In this document: piece by piece, positions 31,292 to 42,061 of the stretch
Layout: the number at the start of each line of letters is the position of its first letter
Numbering within the stretch: the stretch's first letter is position 1
Notes under the pieces: generated by a model
Told to the model about the DNA's origin: nothing
Databases searched by the model: none
The model's input: the letters and a program-made list of their open reading frames with translations, nothing else
Translations under genes and position numbers: made by a program
Source: Halomonas eurihalina
GTDB lineage: Bacteria; Pseudomonadota; Gammaproteobacteria; Pseudomonadales; Halomonadaceae
NCBI RefSeq assembly: GCF_008274785.1
Contig: NZ_VTPU01000006.1
Location: 62,001 to 126,000 of the forward strand
DNA: 64,000 nt
Reading direction: 5' to 3'

Positions 31292-32796
31292 TGGGCGCCT
31301 CCGTTGTCGGACAATAACGCGCTCACCAGGGCGTCGGGGTTGGCCAACTGGTCGGCGGTGGCCCGGGTGTAGTCACTGACCGGTCCGGCCAGTGCCACCA
31401 GCAGTGGCGAGCTGGCGAGTAGCAGACTCACGCCGATCCATTGTTGACGAGGGAGTCGTTCACCGCCCGGTTCACCGTCGTTGCTGCGCCAGAACAGCGT
31501 CGATCCGGCCCGGGACAGAGCGATGATGGCGCACAGGCCACTGATCAGCAGGATGGGCCAGAGCCAGAGGCGTTGTCCGGCTTCGGCGGCATGCATCAAC
31601 AGTGCCTTGCCGATGGCGCCAGACAGCGGGGGCAAGCCGGCCACGGCGGCCGCGCCGAGGAAGAACAGCCCCGCCAGGGCTCCACCCTGAATCAATGGGC
31701 GACCCTTGACGATGCGGGTACCCGCCTTGCCGCGCTGTTGGCCGATCATGTCTGCCAGCAGGAAGAGGCCGCCGGTCACCAGAGTGGTATGCACCAGGTA
31801 ATAGAGCAGCGAGGCGGTGGCCTCGGGCGTGTTCATGCCGACCCCGGCGAGCAGGGTACCGACGGATACCAGCACCAGATAGGCAACCAGCAGTCGCAGG
31901 TCGCGGGCTGCCAGCACGCCGATGGTGGCGGCGACCAGGGTGGCGAGTGCCAGCCACCACACCCAGGGCTGCTCGAGCGAAGAGAGCTCGCCGGCATTCT
32001 GGCCGAAGATCAGCGAGTAGACCCGCAGGATGGCATAGATACCGACCTTGGTCATGATGGCGAACAGCGCCGCCACCGGCGCCGGGGCGGCGGCATAGGC
32101 TCGCGGCAGCCAGAAGTAGAGTGGCAGGATGGCGGCCTTGAGGCCGAAGACCACCAGCAGCAGCAGAGCGCCGGCGGTGACCAGCCCGCTGCGTTCGGCG
32201 GGCAGTTCGCCCAGTCGTGCCGCCATGTCGGCCATGTTGAGGGTGCCGGTGGCGCCATAGAGCACGCCTACGGCGATCAGGAACAGCGCCGAGCCGGCCA
32301 GGTTGAGCACTACATAATGCACGGCCGATTGAATGCGGGACTTGCCGCCGCCATGCAGCAGCAGGGCATAGGACGCCAGCAGCAGTACTTCGAAGAAGAC
32401 GAAGAGGTTGAACAGGTCGCCGGTCAGGAAGGCACCGTTGATGCCCATCAACTGGAGCTGGAAGAGCCCGTGGAAGTTACTGCCTTTCTCGTCGTCACCT
32501 CCGCAGGCAAAGATCACGCAACCGATCGCCAGCACCGAGGTAAGCAGCACCATCAGGGCCGAGAGCCGGTCCAGCACTAGCACGATGCCGAAGGGCGGCT
32601 GCCAGCCGCCGAGAGCGTAGTAGGTGATCTCACCCTCGGCAGCATGTCGCAGCAGGACCAGGGAAATGACAGCGAGTGCCAGGGTGGCGATAACGCTCGC
32701 GACGCGCTTGAAACCTGGGCTGCCGAAGCGCGAGCGTAACAGCACGACGCCCATGGCGAGTGGCAGGACAATGGGCAGGACGATCAAATGCGGCAT
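31288..32796 (-). CDS. mrpD: Mrp antiporter subunit D (operon 1)
   Basis: 502 aa with about 14 hydrophobic segments; homologous to the proton-pumping ND4/ND2-type (NuoM/NuoN) subunits of complex I. It probably forms one of the ion-translocation routes. FNLFVFFEVLLLASYALL holds the conserved membrane Glu, and AAILPLYFWLPRAYAAAPAPV is the family loop, seen in pieces. The ATG at 32796 overlaps the mrpC stop by one base (TGATG); a GTG one codon upstream is also possible. AGGAG lies upstream. Confidence 0.95.
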   Translation of the reverse strand: MPHLIVLPIVLPLAMGVVLLRSRFGSPGFKRVASVIATLALAVISLVLLRHAAEGEITYYALGGWQPPFGIVLVLDRLSALMVLLTSVLAIGCVIFACGGDDEKGSNFHGLFQLQLMGINGAFLTGDLFNLFVFFEVLLLASYALLLHGGGKSRIQSAVHYVVLNLAGSALFLIAVGVLYGATGTLNMADMAARLGELPAERSGLVTAGALLLLVVFGLKAAILPLYFWLPRAYAAAPAPVAALFAIMTKVGIYAILRVYSLIFGQNAGELSSLEQPWVWWLALATLVAATIGVLAARDLRLLVAYLVLVSVGTLLAGVGMNTPEATASLLYYLVHTTLVTGGLFLLADMIGQQRGKAGTRIVKGRPLIQGGALAGLFFLGAAAVAGLPPLSGAIGKALLMHAAEAGQRLWLWPILLISGLCAIIALSRAGSTLFWRSNDGEPGGERLPRQQWIGVSLLLASSPLLVALAGPVSDYTRATADQLANPDALVSALLSDNGGAQ

Positions 32797-33143
32797 CACC
32801 GGCGCGTCTCCTCTCGATCCTCATGTTTCCGGCCATCGACATGGTCGTTGCCCATGTCGCCCCGGGCACGCATGGCCAGGATGACCGCGAAGGCGGTCAT
32901 GGCGAAACCAATGACGATGGCCGTCAGCACCAGGGCCTGGGGGAGCGGGTCGGCATAGTTGCCATCGCCGTTGACGACGGCGGCGCCGTCGGTGGTCAGC
33001 CCGCCCATGGAGAACAGGAAGAGATTGACTGCATAGGACAACAGGGTCAGGCCGACCACCACGGGAAAGGTTCTGCCCCGTAGTGTCAAATAGAGACCAC
33101 AGGCACTGAGCACGCCGGTGGTGAGGGCATAGAGGCTTTCCAT
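32796..33143 (-). CDS. mrpC: Mrp antiporter subunit C (operon 1)
   Basis: 115 aa, homologous to NuoK of complex I, with three membrane helices. The pattern GLYLTLRG, LLSYAVNLFLFSMGG and [20 protein letters not shown] is typical of MrpC ([14 protein letters not shown] is diagnostic). The ATG at 33143 overlaps the mrpA stop by one base; the frame opens one codon earlier at a TTG. Confidence 0.95.
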   Translation of the reverse strand: MESLYALTTGVLSACGLYLTLRGRTFPVVVGLTLLSYAVNLFLFSMGGLTTDGAAVVNGDGNYADPLPQALVLTAIVIGFAMTAFAVILAMRARGDMGNDHVDGRKHEDREETRR

Positions 33144-35959
33144 CAACTCGTCTCCTCGCTGGGGGCGGCGGTGTCGCTGTCCTTGGTTGGTCGGTGGGGT
33201 GTGGTCAGCTTGCCGAGGTTGGCCAGGATCATCAGCGTTGCACCGACCACGGCCAGGTAGACGCCGAGATCGAAGATCATGGCTGTGGCCAGCTCGAAAT
33301 CGCCAACCACCGGCAGGTGGAAGTGGCCGAAGGACGACGTCAGGAAGGGATGACCGAACAGCCAGCTACCGGCGCCGGTCAGGGTGGCCAGGCCGACCCC
33401 GGCGATGGCGACAGGCTGGTATTGGAAGTCCAGGCGAGCCTGGGCCCACTCCACGCCTCGGGCCATGTAGAGCAGAATCAGGGCTACGGCGGTGATCAGG
33501 CCGGCGATGAAGCCACCACCGGGCAGGTTATGCCCGCGCAGGAAGATGAATACAGAGACCAACAGGGCCAGCGGCAGCAACGCCTGGGAGATGGTGGTCA
33601 GGATCATCGGATAACGATCTGGTGACCAGAGCCGGCCCTCTGAATCACTGTGCGGCATGAACAGGCGCAGGCGGTTGAGCAGTTTCAGGATGGCCAGGCC
33701 GGCGATGGCCAGGACGGTGATCTCGCCCAGGGTATCGAAGCCACGGAAGTCGACCAGGATGACGTTGACCACGTTATGGCCGCCGCCGCCCGGCACGCTG
33801 TTGTCGATGAAGAAGCCGGATATGCTGGCGTTGTCTCGGGTCAGGACGGCGTAATTGAGGCTGGCGATGACCATGCCCAGTGCCGAAGCCAGCGCGACAT
33901 CGCGAAGGTTGCGCGGCATCGAGGATTCGCGTGGTGTCTTCTGGGGCAGGAAGAACAGCGCCAGCATTAGCAGGATCATGGTCACCACTTCCACCGAGAG
34001 CTGGGTCAGGGCCAGGTCAGGGGCGGAGAAGCGGGCGAAGGTCAGCGAGACCAGCAGCCCCACCATCGACAGCATCAGCAGCGAGATCAGGCGATAGCGA
34101 TGGGTGGCTACCGTGGCGATACCGCTGAACATCAGCAGGATAGCGCCGGTCAGCAGCACTCCATCGATATCGCTGGCGGGCTGGTCCCCGGCGAGGCTTG
34201 GCATCATGAACAGCCCCAGGCCGCCCAGTACCAATGCGGTGCACAGCAGCAGGCTCATGTAGCGCTGCAGTGAGGCGTTGTCGAAGCGTCCGAGCAGTGT
34301 CTCGGCATACCGGCCGACGTACTGTACCGAACCTTCGAACACCAGGCGTGCATCCACCGGCTTGAAACCCTTGTGGAAGCGCCGCAGGTAACGGTGTCCC
34401 ACATAGGTGCCGATCCCGGCGACCAGGGCGATCAGGCTCATCAGCAGCGGCAGGTTGACGCCATGCCAGATGGCCAGGTGGAACTCCATGGGTTCGCCGA
34501 GCACCGCCTGGGTAGCCAGGTCGAGAAGGCCGCCGGCCAGCGGCGAGGGCAGCAGCCCTACCAGGATGCAGAGCACTGCCAGCAGTTCGACTGGCGCCCG
34601 CATCAGGCGAGGGGGCTCGTGAGGTGACTTGGGCGGCGCTTCACGGGCGGGCTTGAAGAAGACGGCATACACCAGGCGCAGCGAGTAGGCCACCGACAGG
34701 ATGCCGCCCAGCGTGGCCAGTACCGGCAGCAGCCAACTGATGCCGCCGAGCATGCCGGTGTCGGCAGCACTGGTGAAGAACATTTCCTTGGAGATGAAGC
34801 CGTTGAGCAAGGGAACCCCGGCCATGGCCGCCGCGAGGATCGAGGTCAGCAGGGCGGTGACCGGCATGGCCCGGCGCAGGCCGCCGAGGCGCGAGAGTTC
34901 TCGGGTGCCGGTTTCGTGGTCGATGATGCCGGCACACATGAACAGCGCCGCCTTGAAGGTGGCGTGATTGAGAATGTGGAACAGGGCGGCCAGCACCGCC
35001 ATGGGCGTGCCGATACCCAGCAGGGCGGTGATCAGGCCCAGGTGACTGACCGTGGAAAAGGCCAGGATGCCCTTGAGGTCGGTCTTCACCAAGGCGAACC
35101 AGGCGCCGTAGATCAGCGTCGTCATGCCGACCAGGGTAACCACCAGGGTCCAGAGCTCGCTGCCGGCAATGGCCGGATGGAGGCGGGCCATCAACAGGAT
35201 TCCTGCCTTGACCATGGTGGCGGAGTGCAGATAGGCCGAGACCGGTGTGGGCGCGGCCATGGCATGGGGCAGCCAGAAATGGAACGGAAACTGGGCCGAC
35301 TTGGCGAAGGCGCCGAGCAGTATCAGGCCCAATGCCAGCGGATAGCGGTCATCGGCCAGGATAGTGTCGCCACTGGCCAATACCTGGTTCATGTCGAAGC
35401 TGCCGACCATGTCGCCGAGCAGCAGCAGCCCGGCCAGCAAGGCCAGGCCGCCGGCGCCAGTGACCGCCAGTGCCATGCGCGCGCCCTTGCGGGCGTCGCT
35501 GCGATGTGACCAGAAGCCGATCAGCAGGAAGGACGACAGGCTGGTGAGCTCCCAGAACATCCACAGCAACAGCAGGTTGTCGGCCATGGCGATGCCGACC
35601 ATGGATGACATGAACAGGATCAGATAGGCGTAGAAACGCCCATAGGGTTCCTCGGGCGCCAGGTAGTAATGGGCATAGAGCAGAATCAACAGGCCGATGC
35701 CCAGGATCAGCAGATTGAAGAGCACCGACAGGCCATCCAGCCTGAAGGCGAGTTCCATCCCCAGCGCAGGCACCCAGTCGACGGCGAAGCGCAGCGTCTC
35801 TCCATCGGCGAGGGCGGGAATCTGTGCCAGGGTCAGCAACAGGGCCACGGCCGGCAGCAGTGCTGTTATCAGCGAGCAGGCCGGGCGTTCGAGGCGTGCA
35901 CCGAACGCCGGTACCAGCACGCCGATAAGGGGAAACAGCGCTATCCAGAGCAATGTCAT
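33143..35959 (-). CDS. mrpA: Fused Mrp antiporter subunits A and B (operon 1)
   Basis: 938 aa, the first gene of the leftward operon. The N-terminal two-thirds are NuoL-like with many membrane helices: [32 protein letters not shown] (conserved membrane Glu), [20 protein letters not shown] and ATMVKAGI. After the MrpA C-terminal part ([17 protein letters not shown]), the last 155 or so residues are a complete MrpB-like domain ([18 protein letters not shown]). This MrpAB fusion defines group-2 Mrp systems. The ATG at 35959 has AGGAT about 10 nt upstream; the frame is open to 36025. Confidence 0.95.
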   Translation of the reverse strand: MTLLWIALFPLIGVLVPAFGARLERPACSLITALLPAVALLLTLAQIPALADGETLRFAVDWVPALGMELAFRLDGLSVLFNLLILGIGLLILLYAHYYLAPEEPYGRFYAYLILFMSSMVGIAMADNLLLLWMFWELTSLSSFLLIGFWSHRSDARKGARMALAVTGAGGLALLAGLLLLGDMVGSFDMNQVLASGDTILADDRYPLALGLILLGAFAKSAQFPFHFWLPHAMAAPTPVSAYLHSATMVKAGILLMARLHPAIAGSELWTLVVTLVGMTTLIYGAWFALVKTDLKGILAFSTVSHLGLITALLGIGTPMAVLAALFHILNHATFKAALFMCAGIIDHETGTRELSRLGGLRRAMPVTALLTSILAAAMAGVPLLNGFISKEMFFTSAADTGMLGGISWLLPVLATLGGILSVAYSLRLVYAVFFKPAREAPPKSPHEPPRLMRAPVELLAVLCILVGLLPSPLAGGLLDLATQAVLGEPMEFHLAIWHGVNLPLLMSLIALVAGIGTYVGHRYLRRFHKGFKPVDARLVFEGSVQYVGRYAETLLGRFDNASLQRYMSLLLCTALVLGGLGLFMMPSLAGDQPASDIDGVLLTGAILLMFSGIATVATHRYRLISLLMLSMVGLLVSLTFARFSAPDLALTQLSVEVVTMILLMLALFFLPQKTPRESSMPRNLRDVALASALGMVIASLNYAVLTRDNASISGFFIDNSVPGGGGHNVVNVILVDFRGFDTLGEITVLAIAGLAILKLLNRLRLFMPHSDSEGRLWSPDRYPMILTTISQALLPLALLVSVFIFLRGHNLPGGGFIAGLITAVALILLYMARGVEWAQARLDFQYQPVAIAGVGLATLTGAGSWLFGHPFLTSSFGHFHLPVVGDFELATAMIFDLGVYLAVVGATLMILANLGKLTTPHRPTKDSDTAAPSEETS

Positions 35960-36198
35960 CGATCGGTCATCCTGCGCGTTTGCTTGAGGCCAAGGGTTCT
36001 GTCCCGAGGGAACGATCGACGACAAGCGCTGGGCTGCGCGTCCATCCCTGGGGAAACAGGCCCATCAATGGCATTTGCTCTCTACTCTAACGCAAAATGG
36101 ACGCGTCTTGCCCTCTCTCTTGCTTGCGATCTGGAAGCGCTCTAGAGTCGGGGCTCGTTCGGCGGGCAAGGCCGGTCGGCCATGCTATGGAGGGCAAT
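35960..36198. promoter_or_regulatory. Shared divergent promoter region of the two Mrp operons
   Basis: 239 bp between the two mrpA starts. For the rightward operon TTGCTT (36120-36125), 17 bp and TAGAGT (36143-36148) make a plausible promoter. For the leftward operon no convincing pair is seen. No clear palindromic operator was found, so common control is suggested by geometry only. Confidence 0.5.
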
Positions 36199-38529
36199 AT
36201 GCAACTGGCGATACTGGCAGGCTTTGTGGCAGCAGGGCTGGCGCCGCTGCTCCACCGTTGGTTCGGGGCCAAGACGCCTCTGCTGATGGCTGTATTGCCG
36301 GCGGCCTTTGCCGTGTGGCTGGCGACTCTGTGGCCGTCCCTCGCCGATGGCAAGTCGCTCCTGCTGGAGTGGGCCTGGGTGCCAGGGCTGGATATCACGC
36401 TGACCTTCCTGATCGATGGCCTTTCCTGGCTGTTCGCCATGCTGATCACCGTGATTGGTGCACTGGTGCTGGTCTATACGGGCGAGTACCTGAAAGGCGA
36501 GCGCGATTTGCCGCGTTTTCTGGTGGTGATAACCGCCTTCATGATGTCGATGCTGGGCCTGGTGCTGGCCGATAATCTGGTGGCATTGTTCGTCTTCTGG
36601 GAACTCACCAGTATCACGTCTTACCTGTTGATCGGTTTTCATCATACCGATCCCGTGGCTCGAAAGTCGGCGCAGCAGGGACTCTTCGTCACCGTCGGGG
36701 GTGGGTTGGCGTTGTTGGCGGGCTTCGTCATGCTGGCCCAGGCCGGCGATAGCTGGTCGCTGGCCGTGCTCACCGAGCGCGGCGAACAACTCACCGGGCA
36801 CGCTCTCTACACGCCATTGCTGATCTGCGTCTTGATTGGCGCCTTTACCAAGTCGGCCCAGTTTCCGTTCCATTTCTGGCTCCCCAATGCCATGGCCGCG
36901 CCCACGCCGGTCTCGGCCTATCTGCACTCCGCCACCATGGTCAAGGCCGGGGTCTATCTGCTGGCGCGCCTGCACCCGGCCCTGGGGGGAACCGAGCCCT
37001 GGGAGATGACACTGTCGCTGGTGGGGGCAGTGACCATGCTGACCGGCGCCTTCCTGGCCATACGTAACACCAACATCAAGAAACTCCTTGCCTACTCCAC
37101 GGTGATGGCACTGGGCACCCTGACCATGCTGCTGGGGATCGGCACCGAAGGGGCGTTGATCGCCTTCGTTACCTTCCTGCTGGCCCATTCGCTGTACAAG
37201 GGCGCGTTGTTCATGGTGGCCGGGATTCTCGATCACGAGACCGGCACCAAGGATGTCACTGCCATGGGCGGCTTGTGGCGCGTGATGCCGAGAACCGCGC
37301 TGGTGGCCTGTGTGGCGTCGCTGTCGCTGGCTGGTTTGCCTCCGCTATTGGGATTCATCGGCAAGGAGTTGATGCTGACATCGGTCCTGGCAACCGATCA
37401 CTATGGCGGCTTGATCCTGCTGCTGGCCTTCACCGGGGCCTTCTTGACGCTCGCGGTGGCGGCCATCGTGGCGCTGAAGCCGTTCTTCGGGCTGAGGCGC
37501 GATACGCCCAATACGCCTCATGAGTCTCCCGCCGGCATGCTCGTCGGTCCGGCCTTGCTGGCCGTGCTCTCCCTGTTGTTCGGCCTGGCGCCCGGCATGC
37601 TCGACTCCCTGGTGGAGACCACCGTGAGCGGCCTGGGCGTCGTCGAGCCGGGCGTGCATCTGACACTCTGGCATGGCATCAACCTGCCGCTTTTGCTGTC
37701 GGTCGCCAGCCTGGTGCTGGGGTCGCTGGTCTTCCGCTACTGGGATGGCATTCGGGGGCGGCTGGCGCTGCTCGATCCGCTCATTCATCGCGGCCCCGAA
37801 CATGGCTACGAGATGCTGATGGCCGGCATGGTGCGCTTCGCCGAGTGGCAGACCCGTTTCCTCCAGAATGGCTATGTCCGCAATTATCTGGTCATGACGC
37901 TGCTGGTGCTGCTGGGCCTGGTGGGCCATGCGCTGCTCGTTCGTCATCCCCTGGAGATCGGTTTCTCGGTCGATGCCTACTTCCACGAGGTGGTGGTGGC
38001 GGGGCTGATGATTGCCGGCGCTCTGGCGTCTTGCGTGATGCGTTCGCGGCTGGCCGCCGTGGCCGCCGTCGGCATCATGGGGTTTTCCATTGCCTTGATC
38101 TTCGTGCTGTTCAGTGCCCCGGACCTGGCGATCACGCAATTGCTGGTGGAGACCCTGACCGTGGTGCTGCTGGTGCTGGTGCTCTTCCGTCTGCCGCGCT
38201 TCGCAACGCTGTCCACGCCGAAAGAGCGTTGGCGCGACCTGGTGGTGGCGGGCAGCTTTGGCACGCTGATGACGCTGTTGATGCTGTCGGTACTGAATGG
38301 GGACCAGTTGTCGCGTATCTCCGATTACATGGTGAGCAACAGCCAGCCGCTGGGACATGGCCACAACATCGTCAACGTCATTCTGGTGGACTTCCGGGCG
38401 CTCGATACGCTGGGTGAAATGTTCGTGCTGGCGCTGGCCTCGATCGGTGTTCATGCGATGCTGCGTTTTCATGCCGCCGAGCATGATGCCAGCCACGGTC
38501 TGAGCGGAAGGAGGGAAGACCATGGTTAG
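36199..38529 (+). CDS. mrpA: Mrp antiporter subunit A (operon 2)
   Basis: 776 aa, without the MrpB fusion, as in group-1 Mrp systems. It is the NuoL-like ion-translocating subunit: [36 protein letters not shown] with the conserved membrane Glu, then [20 protein letters not shown] and [16 protein letters not shown]. The MrpA-specific C-terminal domain has [20 protein letters not shown] and [22 protein letters not shown] lies 5 nt before the ATG at 36199. It is clearly paralogous to the MrpA part of operon 1 but differs along its length, so the two are not a recent duplication. Confidence 0.95.
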   Translation: MQLAILAGFVAAGLAPLLHRWFGAKTPLLMAVLPAAFAVWLATLWPSLADGKSLLLEWAWVPGLDITLTFLIDGLSWLFAMLITVIGALVLVYTGEYLKGERDLPRFLVVITAFMMSMLGLVLADNLVALFVFWELTSITSYLLIGFHHTDPVARKSAQQGLFVTVGGGLALLAGFVMLAQAGDSWSLAVLTERGEQLTGHALYTPLLICVLIGAFTKSAQFPFHFWLPNAMAAPTPVSAYLHSATMVKAGVYLLARLHPALGGTEPWEMTLSLVGAVTMLTGAFLAIRNTNIKKLLAYSTVMALGTLTMLLGIGTEGALIAFVTFLLAHSLYKGALFMVAGILDHETGTKDVTAMGGLWRVMPRTALVACVASLSLAGLPPLLGFIGKELMLTSVLATDHYGGLILLLAFTGAFLTLAVAAIVALKPFFGLRRDTPNTPHESPAGMLVGPALLAVLSLLFGLAPGMLDSLVETTVSGLGVVEPGVHLTLWHGINLPLLLSVASLVLGSLVFRYWDGIRGRLALLDPLIHRGPEHGYEMLMAGMVRFAEWQTRFLQNGYVRNYLVMTLLVLLGLVGHALLVRHPLEIGFSVDAYFHEVVVAGLMIAGALASCVMRSRLAAVAAVGIMGFSIALIFVLFSAPDLAITQLLVETLTVVLLVLVLFRLPRFATLSTPKERWRDLVVAGSFGTLMTLLMLSVLNGDQLSRISDYMVSNSQPLGHGHNIVNVILVDFRALDTLGEMFVLALASIGVHAMLRFHAAEHDASHGLSGRREDHG

Positions 38530-38959
38530 ATCGGGCACCCTGATTCTCAATGTGGCGGCGCGCCTGCTGCTGCCCCTGCAACTGTTGTTCTCCGTGTTCC
38601 TGCTGTTGCGCGGCCATGACGAACCGGGCGGTGGCTTCATCGCTGGCCTGGTGGCTTCCGGCGCCTTCACGCTCTATTTCTTCGCCTATGGACGCAATGC
38701 CCTGGGCGAGATGCTCAAGGTGTCTCCCCGCGATCTGGTGGCCATGGGACTGCTGTTCGGCATGCTCTCGACCTTGCCGGCCTGGTGGGCCGGGGAGCCC
38801 TTCTTCACCGCCCAGTGGTGGACGGTTCCGGTGCTCGGCATCAAGGCGTCCACGCCACTGATCTTCGATATTGGCGTCTATCTGGCGGTCGTCGGCTCGG
38901 TACTGACGGCCATCACCGCCCTGATCGACACGGATCACGTCGACGAATCGGGAGACTGA
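38522..38959 (+). CDS. mrpB: Mrp antiporter subunit B (operon 2)
   Basis: 145 aa with four predicted membrane helices. The diagnostic [18 protein letters not shown] block follows the first helix, and [17 protein letters not shown] ends the protein. It corresponds to the C-terminal domain fused to MrpA in operon 1. It overlaps the mrpA stop by 8 nt. Confidence 0.95.
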   Translation: MVRSGTLILNVAARLLLPLQLLFSVFLLLRGHDEPGGGFIAGLVASGAFTLYFFAYGRNALGEMLKVSPRDLVAMGLLFGMLSTLPAWWAGEPFFTAQWWTVPVLGIKASTPLIFDIGVYLAVVGSVLTAITALIDTDHVDESGD

Positions 38960-38969
38960 GGAGAGTGCT

Positions 38970-39317
38970 ATGGAATCGTTGATGGCAGTCGCGATCGGGG
39001 TACTCTTCGCCGCGGCGATCTACATGATGTTGCGCCGTTCCATCGTCAAGCTGGTGATTGGCCTGATGCTGCTTTCCAATGCCGCCAACCTGCTGATCTT
39101 TGCCATGGCGGGGATGGTGCGCGGGGCGCCGCCACTGGTACCCGAAGGGCTGTCGGCGCCAGCGGCGGCGGTGGCCGATCCGCTGCCCCAGGCACTGGTG
39201 CTCACCGCCATCGTCATTGCCTTCGGCGTGTTGTCCTTCGCCGTGGTGTTGGTGCGCCGGGCCTGGGAAGTTGTGCGTGCCGATGACCTCGACCGGATGA
39301 AGGATACCGATACGTGA
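38970..39317 (+). CDS. mrpC: Mrp antiporter subunit C (operon 2)
   Basis: 115 aa, NuoK-like, three membrane helices. [17 protein letters not shown] and [17 protein letters not shown] identify it. It starts 10 bp after mrpB with GAGGAGAG upstream and overlaps mrpD by 4 nt. Confidence 0.95.
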   Translation: MESLMAVAIGVLFAAAIYMMLRRSIVKLVIGLMLLSNAANLLIFAMAGMVRGAPPLVPEGLSAPAAAVADPLPQALVLTAIVIAFGVLSFAVVLVRRAWEVVRADDLDRMKDTDT

Positions 39318-40831
39318 ACCCTCAGATTGCACTGCCCATCCTGATCCCGCTGCTGGCCGGGGCCGTGTCGCTGGTGTTCTGGCGCTCCCGGGCAATGCAG
39401 CGCCTCGTCGCCGTGCTCGGTACTGCGGCCTTGCTGGCCACCAGTATCTGGTTGCTGGTCTCGGTGGGGCGTGACGGCATCCTGGTGATGCAGATGGGTG
39501 GCTGGGCGGCGCCCTTCGGCATCAGCCTGGTGGCCGATCTACTGGGCGCCATCATGGTGGTGCTGACCGGCATCATCGGTTTCGCGGTGGCGTTGTACTC
39601 GCTGGCTACCACGGGGCGTGGTCACGAGGCCTTCGGCTATTTTCCGCTGATGCACCTGCTGCTGGCCGGGGTGGCGGGCGCTTTTCTCACTGGCGATATC
39701 TTCAACCTCTATGTGTGGTTTGAGGTGATGCTGGTGGCGTCTTTCGCGCTGCTCATTCTGGGCAGCGAGAAGCCGCAGATGGAAGGCGCGATCAAGTACG
39801 TCACGCTCAACCTGGTGTCATCGGTGATCTTCCTGGTGACGATCGGCCTGCTGTACAGCATGGTCGGCACCCTCAACATGGCCGACATCGCTCAGCGTCT
39901 GGCGCATCTGGACGACAACGGCATGATCGATGCGCTGGCGATGATGTTTCTGGTGGCCTTCGGCATCAAGGCGGCGGCGTTTCCGCTGTTCTTCTGGCTG
40001 CCGGCTTCCTACCACACGCCTCCGGTGGCGGTATCGGCCCTGTTTGCCGGCCTGCTTACCAAGGTGGGGGTCTATGCGCTCTATCGCGTCTTCACGCTGA
40101 TCTTTTACCACAACCCGGGTTATACCCATGAAATCCTGCTGTGGGGAGCCGCATTGACCATGCTTTCCGGCGTGCTGGGGGCCGCAGCGCAGTTCGAGTT
40201 CCGGCGTATCCTGTCGTTCCACATCGTCAGCCAGATCGGTTACATGATCCTGGGGCTGGCGCTGTTCACGCCTCTGGCGATCATCGGTGGGGTCTTCTAC
40301 ATCGCACACCACATCATCGTGAAGGCCAACCTGTTTCTGGTCAGCGGCATCGTGCATCGGCTGCAAGGCAGCTATCGGCTCGAGGCCCTGGGGGGCCTGT
40401 ATCGCCGGCATCCGTGGTTGGCGGTGCTGTTTCTGATCTCGGCCCTGTCGCTGGCCGGAATGCCGCCCTTGTCGGGCTTTTTTGCCAAGTTCATCGTGAT
40501 TCGTGCCGGGCTCGAGGCCGGTGCCTATGGGGTCACCTTCATCGCCTTGCTGGTGGGGCTGTTGACGCTGTACTCGATGATCAAGCTCTGGGCCGAAGTG
40601 TTCTGGAAGGCCGATCCCCGCGAGGACGCTGACACTGCTCCCCCGGCGCCGAGGCGAGGCGAGCTCTGGCTGATGATGACGCCGGTGGCGGGGCTGGCGC
40701 TTTGCACCCTGTTCATCGGGCTCAATGCCGGCCCCCTGTATTCCCTGGCCGAAGCTTCGGCCGGCCAATTATTGGCGCCTGAGCGCTACATCGAGGCCGT
40801 ACTCGGCAATGCCGGAGGAGGTGAGCGATGA
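39314..40831 (+). CDS. mrpD: Mrp antiporter subunit D (operon 2)
   Basis: 505 aa NuoM/N-like membrane subunit. It starts with GTG inside the mrpC stop (GTGA). The conserved membrane Glu is in [38 protein letters not shown] and [15 protein letters not shown] carry the other family motifs, including the conserved Lys. [13 protein letters not shown] near residue 380 is typical of this family. Confidence 0.95.
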   Translation: MNPQIALPILIPLLAGAVSLVFWRSRAMQRLVAVLGTAALLATSIWLLVSVGRDGILVMQMGGWAAPFGISLVADLLGAIMVVLTGIIGFAVALYSLATTGRGHEAFGYFPLMHLLLAGVAGAFLTGDIFNLYVWFEVMLVASFALLILGSEKPQMEGAIKYVTLNLVSSVIFLVTIGLLYSMVGTLNMADIAQRLAHLDDNGMIDALAMMFLVAFGIKAAAFPLFFWLPASYHTPPVAVSALFAGLLTKVGVYALYRVFTLIFYHNPGYTHEILLWGAALTMLSGVLGAAAQFEFRRILSFHIVSQIGYMILGLALFTPLAIIGGVFYIAHHIIVKANLFLVSGIVHRLQGSYRLEALGGLYRRHPWLAVLFLISALSLAGMPPLSGFFAKFIVIRAGLEAGAYGVTFIALLVGLLTLYSMIKLWAEVFWKADPREDADTAPPAPRRGELWLMMTPVAGLALCTLFIGLNAGPLYSLAEASAGQLLAPERYIEAVLGNAGGGER

Positions 40832-41301
40832 TCGGAGCGGCTTGGCATCTGCTGCTGGGGCTGGCCTGGGTCGTGCTGACCGGGGACTTCAGCGGCGGCA
40901 ACCTGTTGGCGGGACTGGTCTTCGGCTACCTGGTGCTGGCGCTGATTCAGCCCCAGGTGCCGGCGTTGGCGGGCTATGCTCAGCGCTTGCCTCGCCTGGT
41001 GCGTTTCGTCGGCTTCTTCCTCAAGGAGCTGGTGTTGGCCAACTGCAAGGTGTCCTACGACATCGTCACACCGCCCTGGTACATGAAACCGGGAGTCATC
41101 GCCATGCCTCTGAAGGCTCGGACGGAGATCGAGATCGCCTTCGTGGCCAACCTGATTTCATTGACGCCGGGAACCCTGAGCCTGGATGTGTCCGATGACC
41201 GTCGGGTGCTGTACATTCACGCCATGTTCCTCGATGACGAGCCGGCGCTCAGGCGTAGCCTGGCCGAGCTGGAACGTCGAGCCTTGGCGCTTTTCCGGTA
41301 G
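40828..41301 (+). CDS. mrpE: Mrp antiporter subunit E (operon 2)
   Basis: 157 aa. N-terminal membrane segments are followed by [16 protein letters not shown], the MrpE signature, and [10 protein letters not shown]. It starts in the mrpD stop (ATGA). It is slightly shorter than its partner in operon 1. Confidence 0.95.
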   Translation: MIGAAWHLLLGLAWVVLTGDFSGGNLLAGLVFGYLVLALIQPQVPALAGYAQRLPRLVRFVGFFLKELVLANCKVSYDIVTPPWYMKPGVIAMPLKARTEIEIAFVANLISLTPGTLSLDVSDDRRVLYIHAMFLDDEPALRRSLAELERRALALFR

Positions 41302-41317
41302 TTAAGAGGGGACATGC

Positions 41318-41587
41318 ATGTCGACCGTGATCCTGATCAGTCTGTCGGTGATGGTGCTGGCGCTTTGCCTGACCTTCATACGCCTGTTTCGCGGCCCCAG
41401 CCTGCCCGATCGAGTGGTGGCCCTGGAGCTTTTTTCCTCGATTCTCGTCGGTATCATCGGGGTTGTGGCCGTGGCCGTCGATGTGGCCCTGCTGCTGGAT
41501 GTGGCCATCGTCGTGGCGCTGATGGGGTTCATGACGACGATCGGTTTCGCGCGTTTCCTCGAGCGGGGAGGGCGTCGTGATGACTGA
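41318..41587 (+). CDS. mrpF: Mrp antiporter subunit F (operon 2)
   Basis: 89 aa, three membrane helices, with RLFRGPSLPDRVVALEL as the family signature. It starts 16 bp after mrpE with AGAGGGG upstream and ends overlapping mrpG by 8 nt. Confidence 0.94.
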   Translation: MSTVILISLSVMVLALCLTFIRLFRGPSLPDRVVALELFSSILVGIIGVVAVAVDVALLLDVAIVVALMGFMTTIGFARFLERGGRRDD

Positions 41588-41981
41588 GTGGCTCGTCGCG
41601 GGATTGGCCCTGATGGGGGCTGTCTTCATGTGCCTGGCGGCCCTGGGCATATTGCGCTTGCCCGACTTGCTGACGCGCATGCATGCCTCGACCAAGGCGG
41701 CCACGCTGGGCGTTTCCCTGATCATGCTGGGGGTGGCCATCCATTTCGCCGAGGAGGCGGTGGTGGCCCGGGCGTTCGGGATCATCCTGTTCATCATGAT
41801 GACCGCGCCGGTGGCGGCGCACATCATCGGTCGCGCCGGCTATTTCGTCGGCGCTCGCCTGTGGGACGGTACCGTGAAAGATGAACTCAAGCCGCATTAC
41901 GACCCGTTGAGCCACCGCCTGGACAGTGGGCTGGAAAGCGAGCAGGGCGACGAGGCCGATGAGCGCGGCCGTGAAGAATGA
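41580..41981 (+). CDS. mrpG: Mrp antiporter subunit G (operon 2)
   Basis: 133 aa, last gene of the operon. LRLPDLLTRMHASTKAATLG is the family signature, followed by two hydrophobic segments and a polar, acidic tail. The ATG at 41580, behind GGGGAGG, is preferred over a GTG one codon earlier. No obvious terminator separates it from the downstream lytic transglycosylase gene, 80 bp away. Confidence 0.94.
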   Translation: MTEWLVAGLALMGAVFMCLAALGILRLPDLLTRMHASTKAATLGVSLIMLGVAIHFAEEAVVARAFGIILFIMMTAPVAAHIIGRAGYFVGARLWDGTVKDELKPHYDPLSHRLDSGLESEQGDEADERGREE

Positions 41982-42061
41982 TGAGGGGCAAGCCGATGGG
42001 CTGGTGTCCGGCGCCGTTGTAGGCGATGATCGGGGCCGACACCGCCAAGGAATGCGATGCC

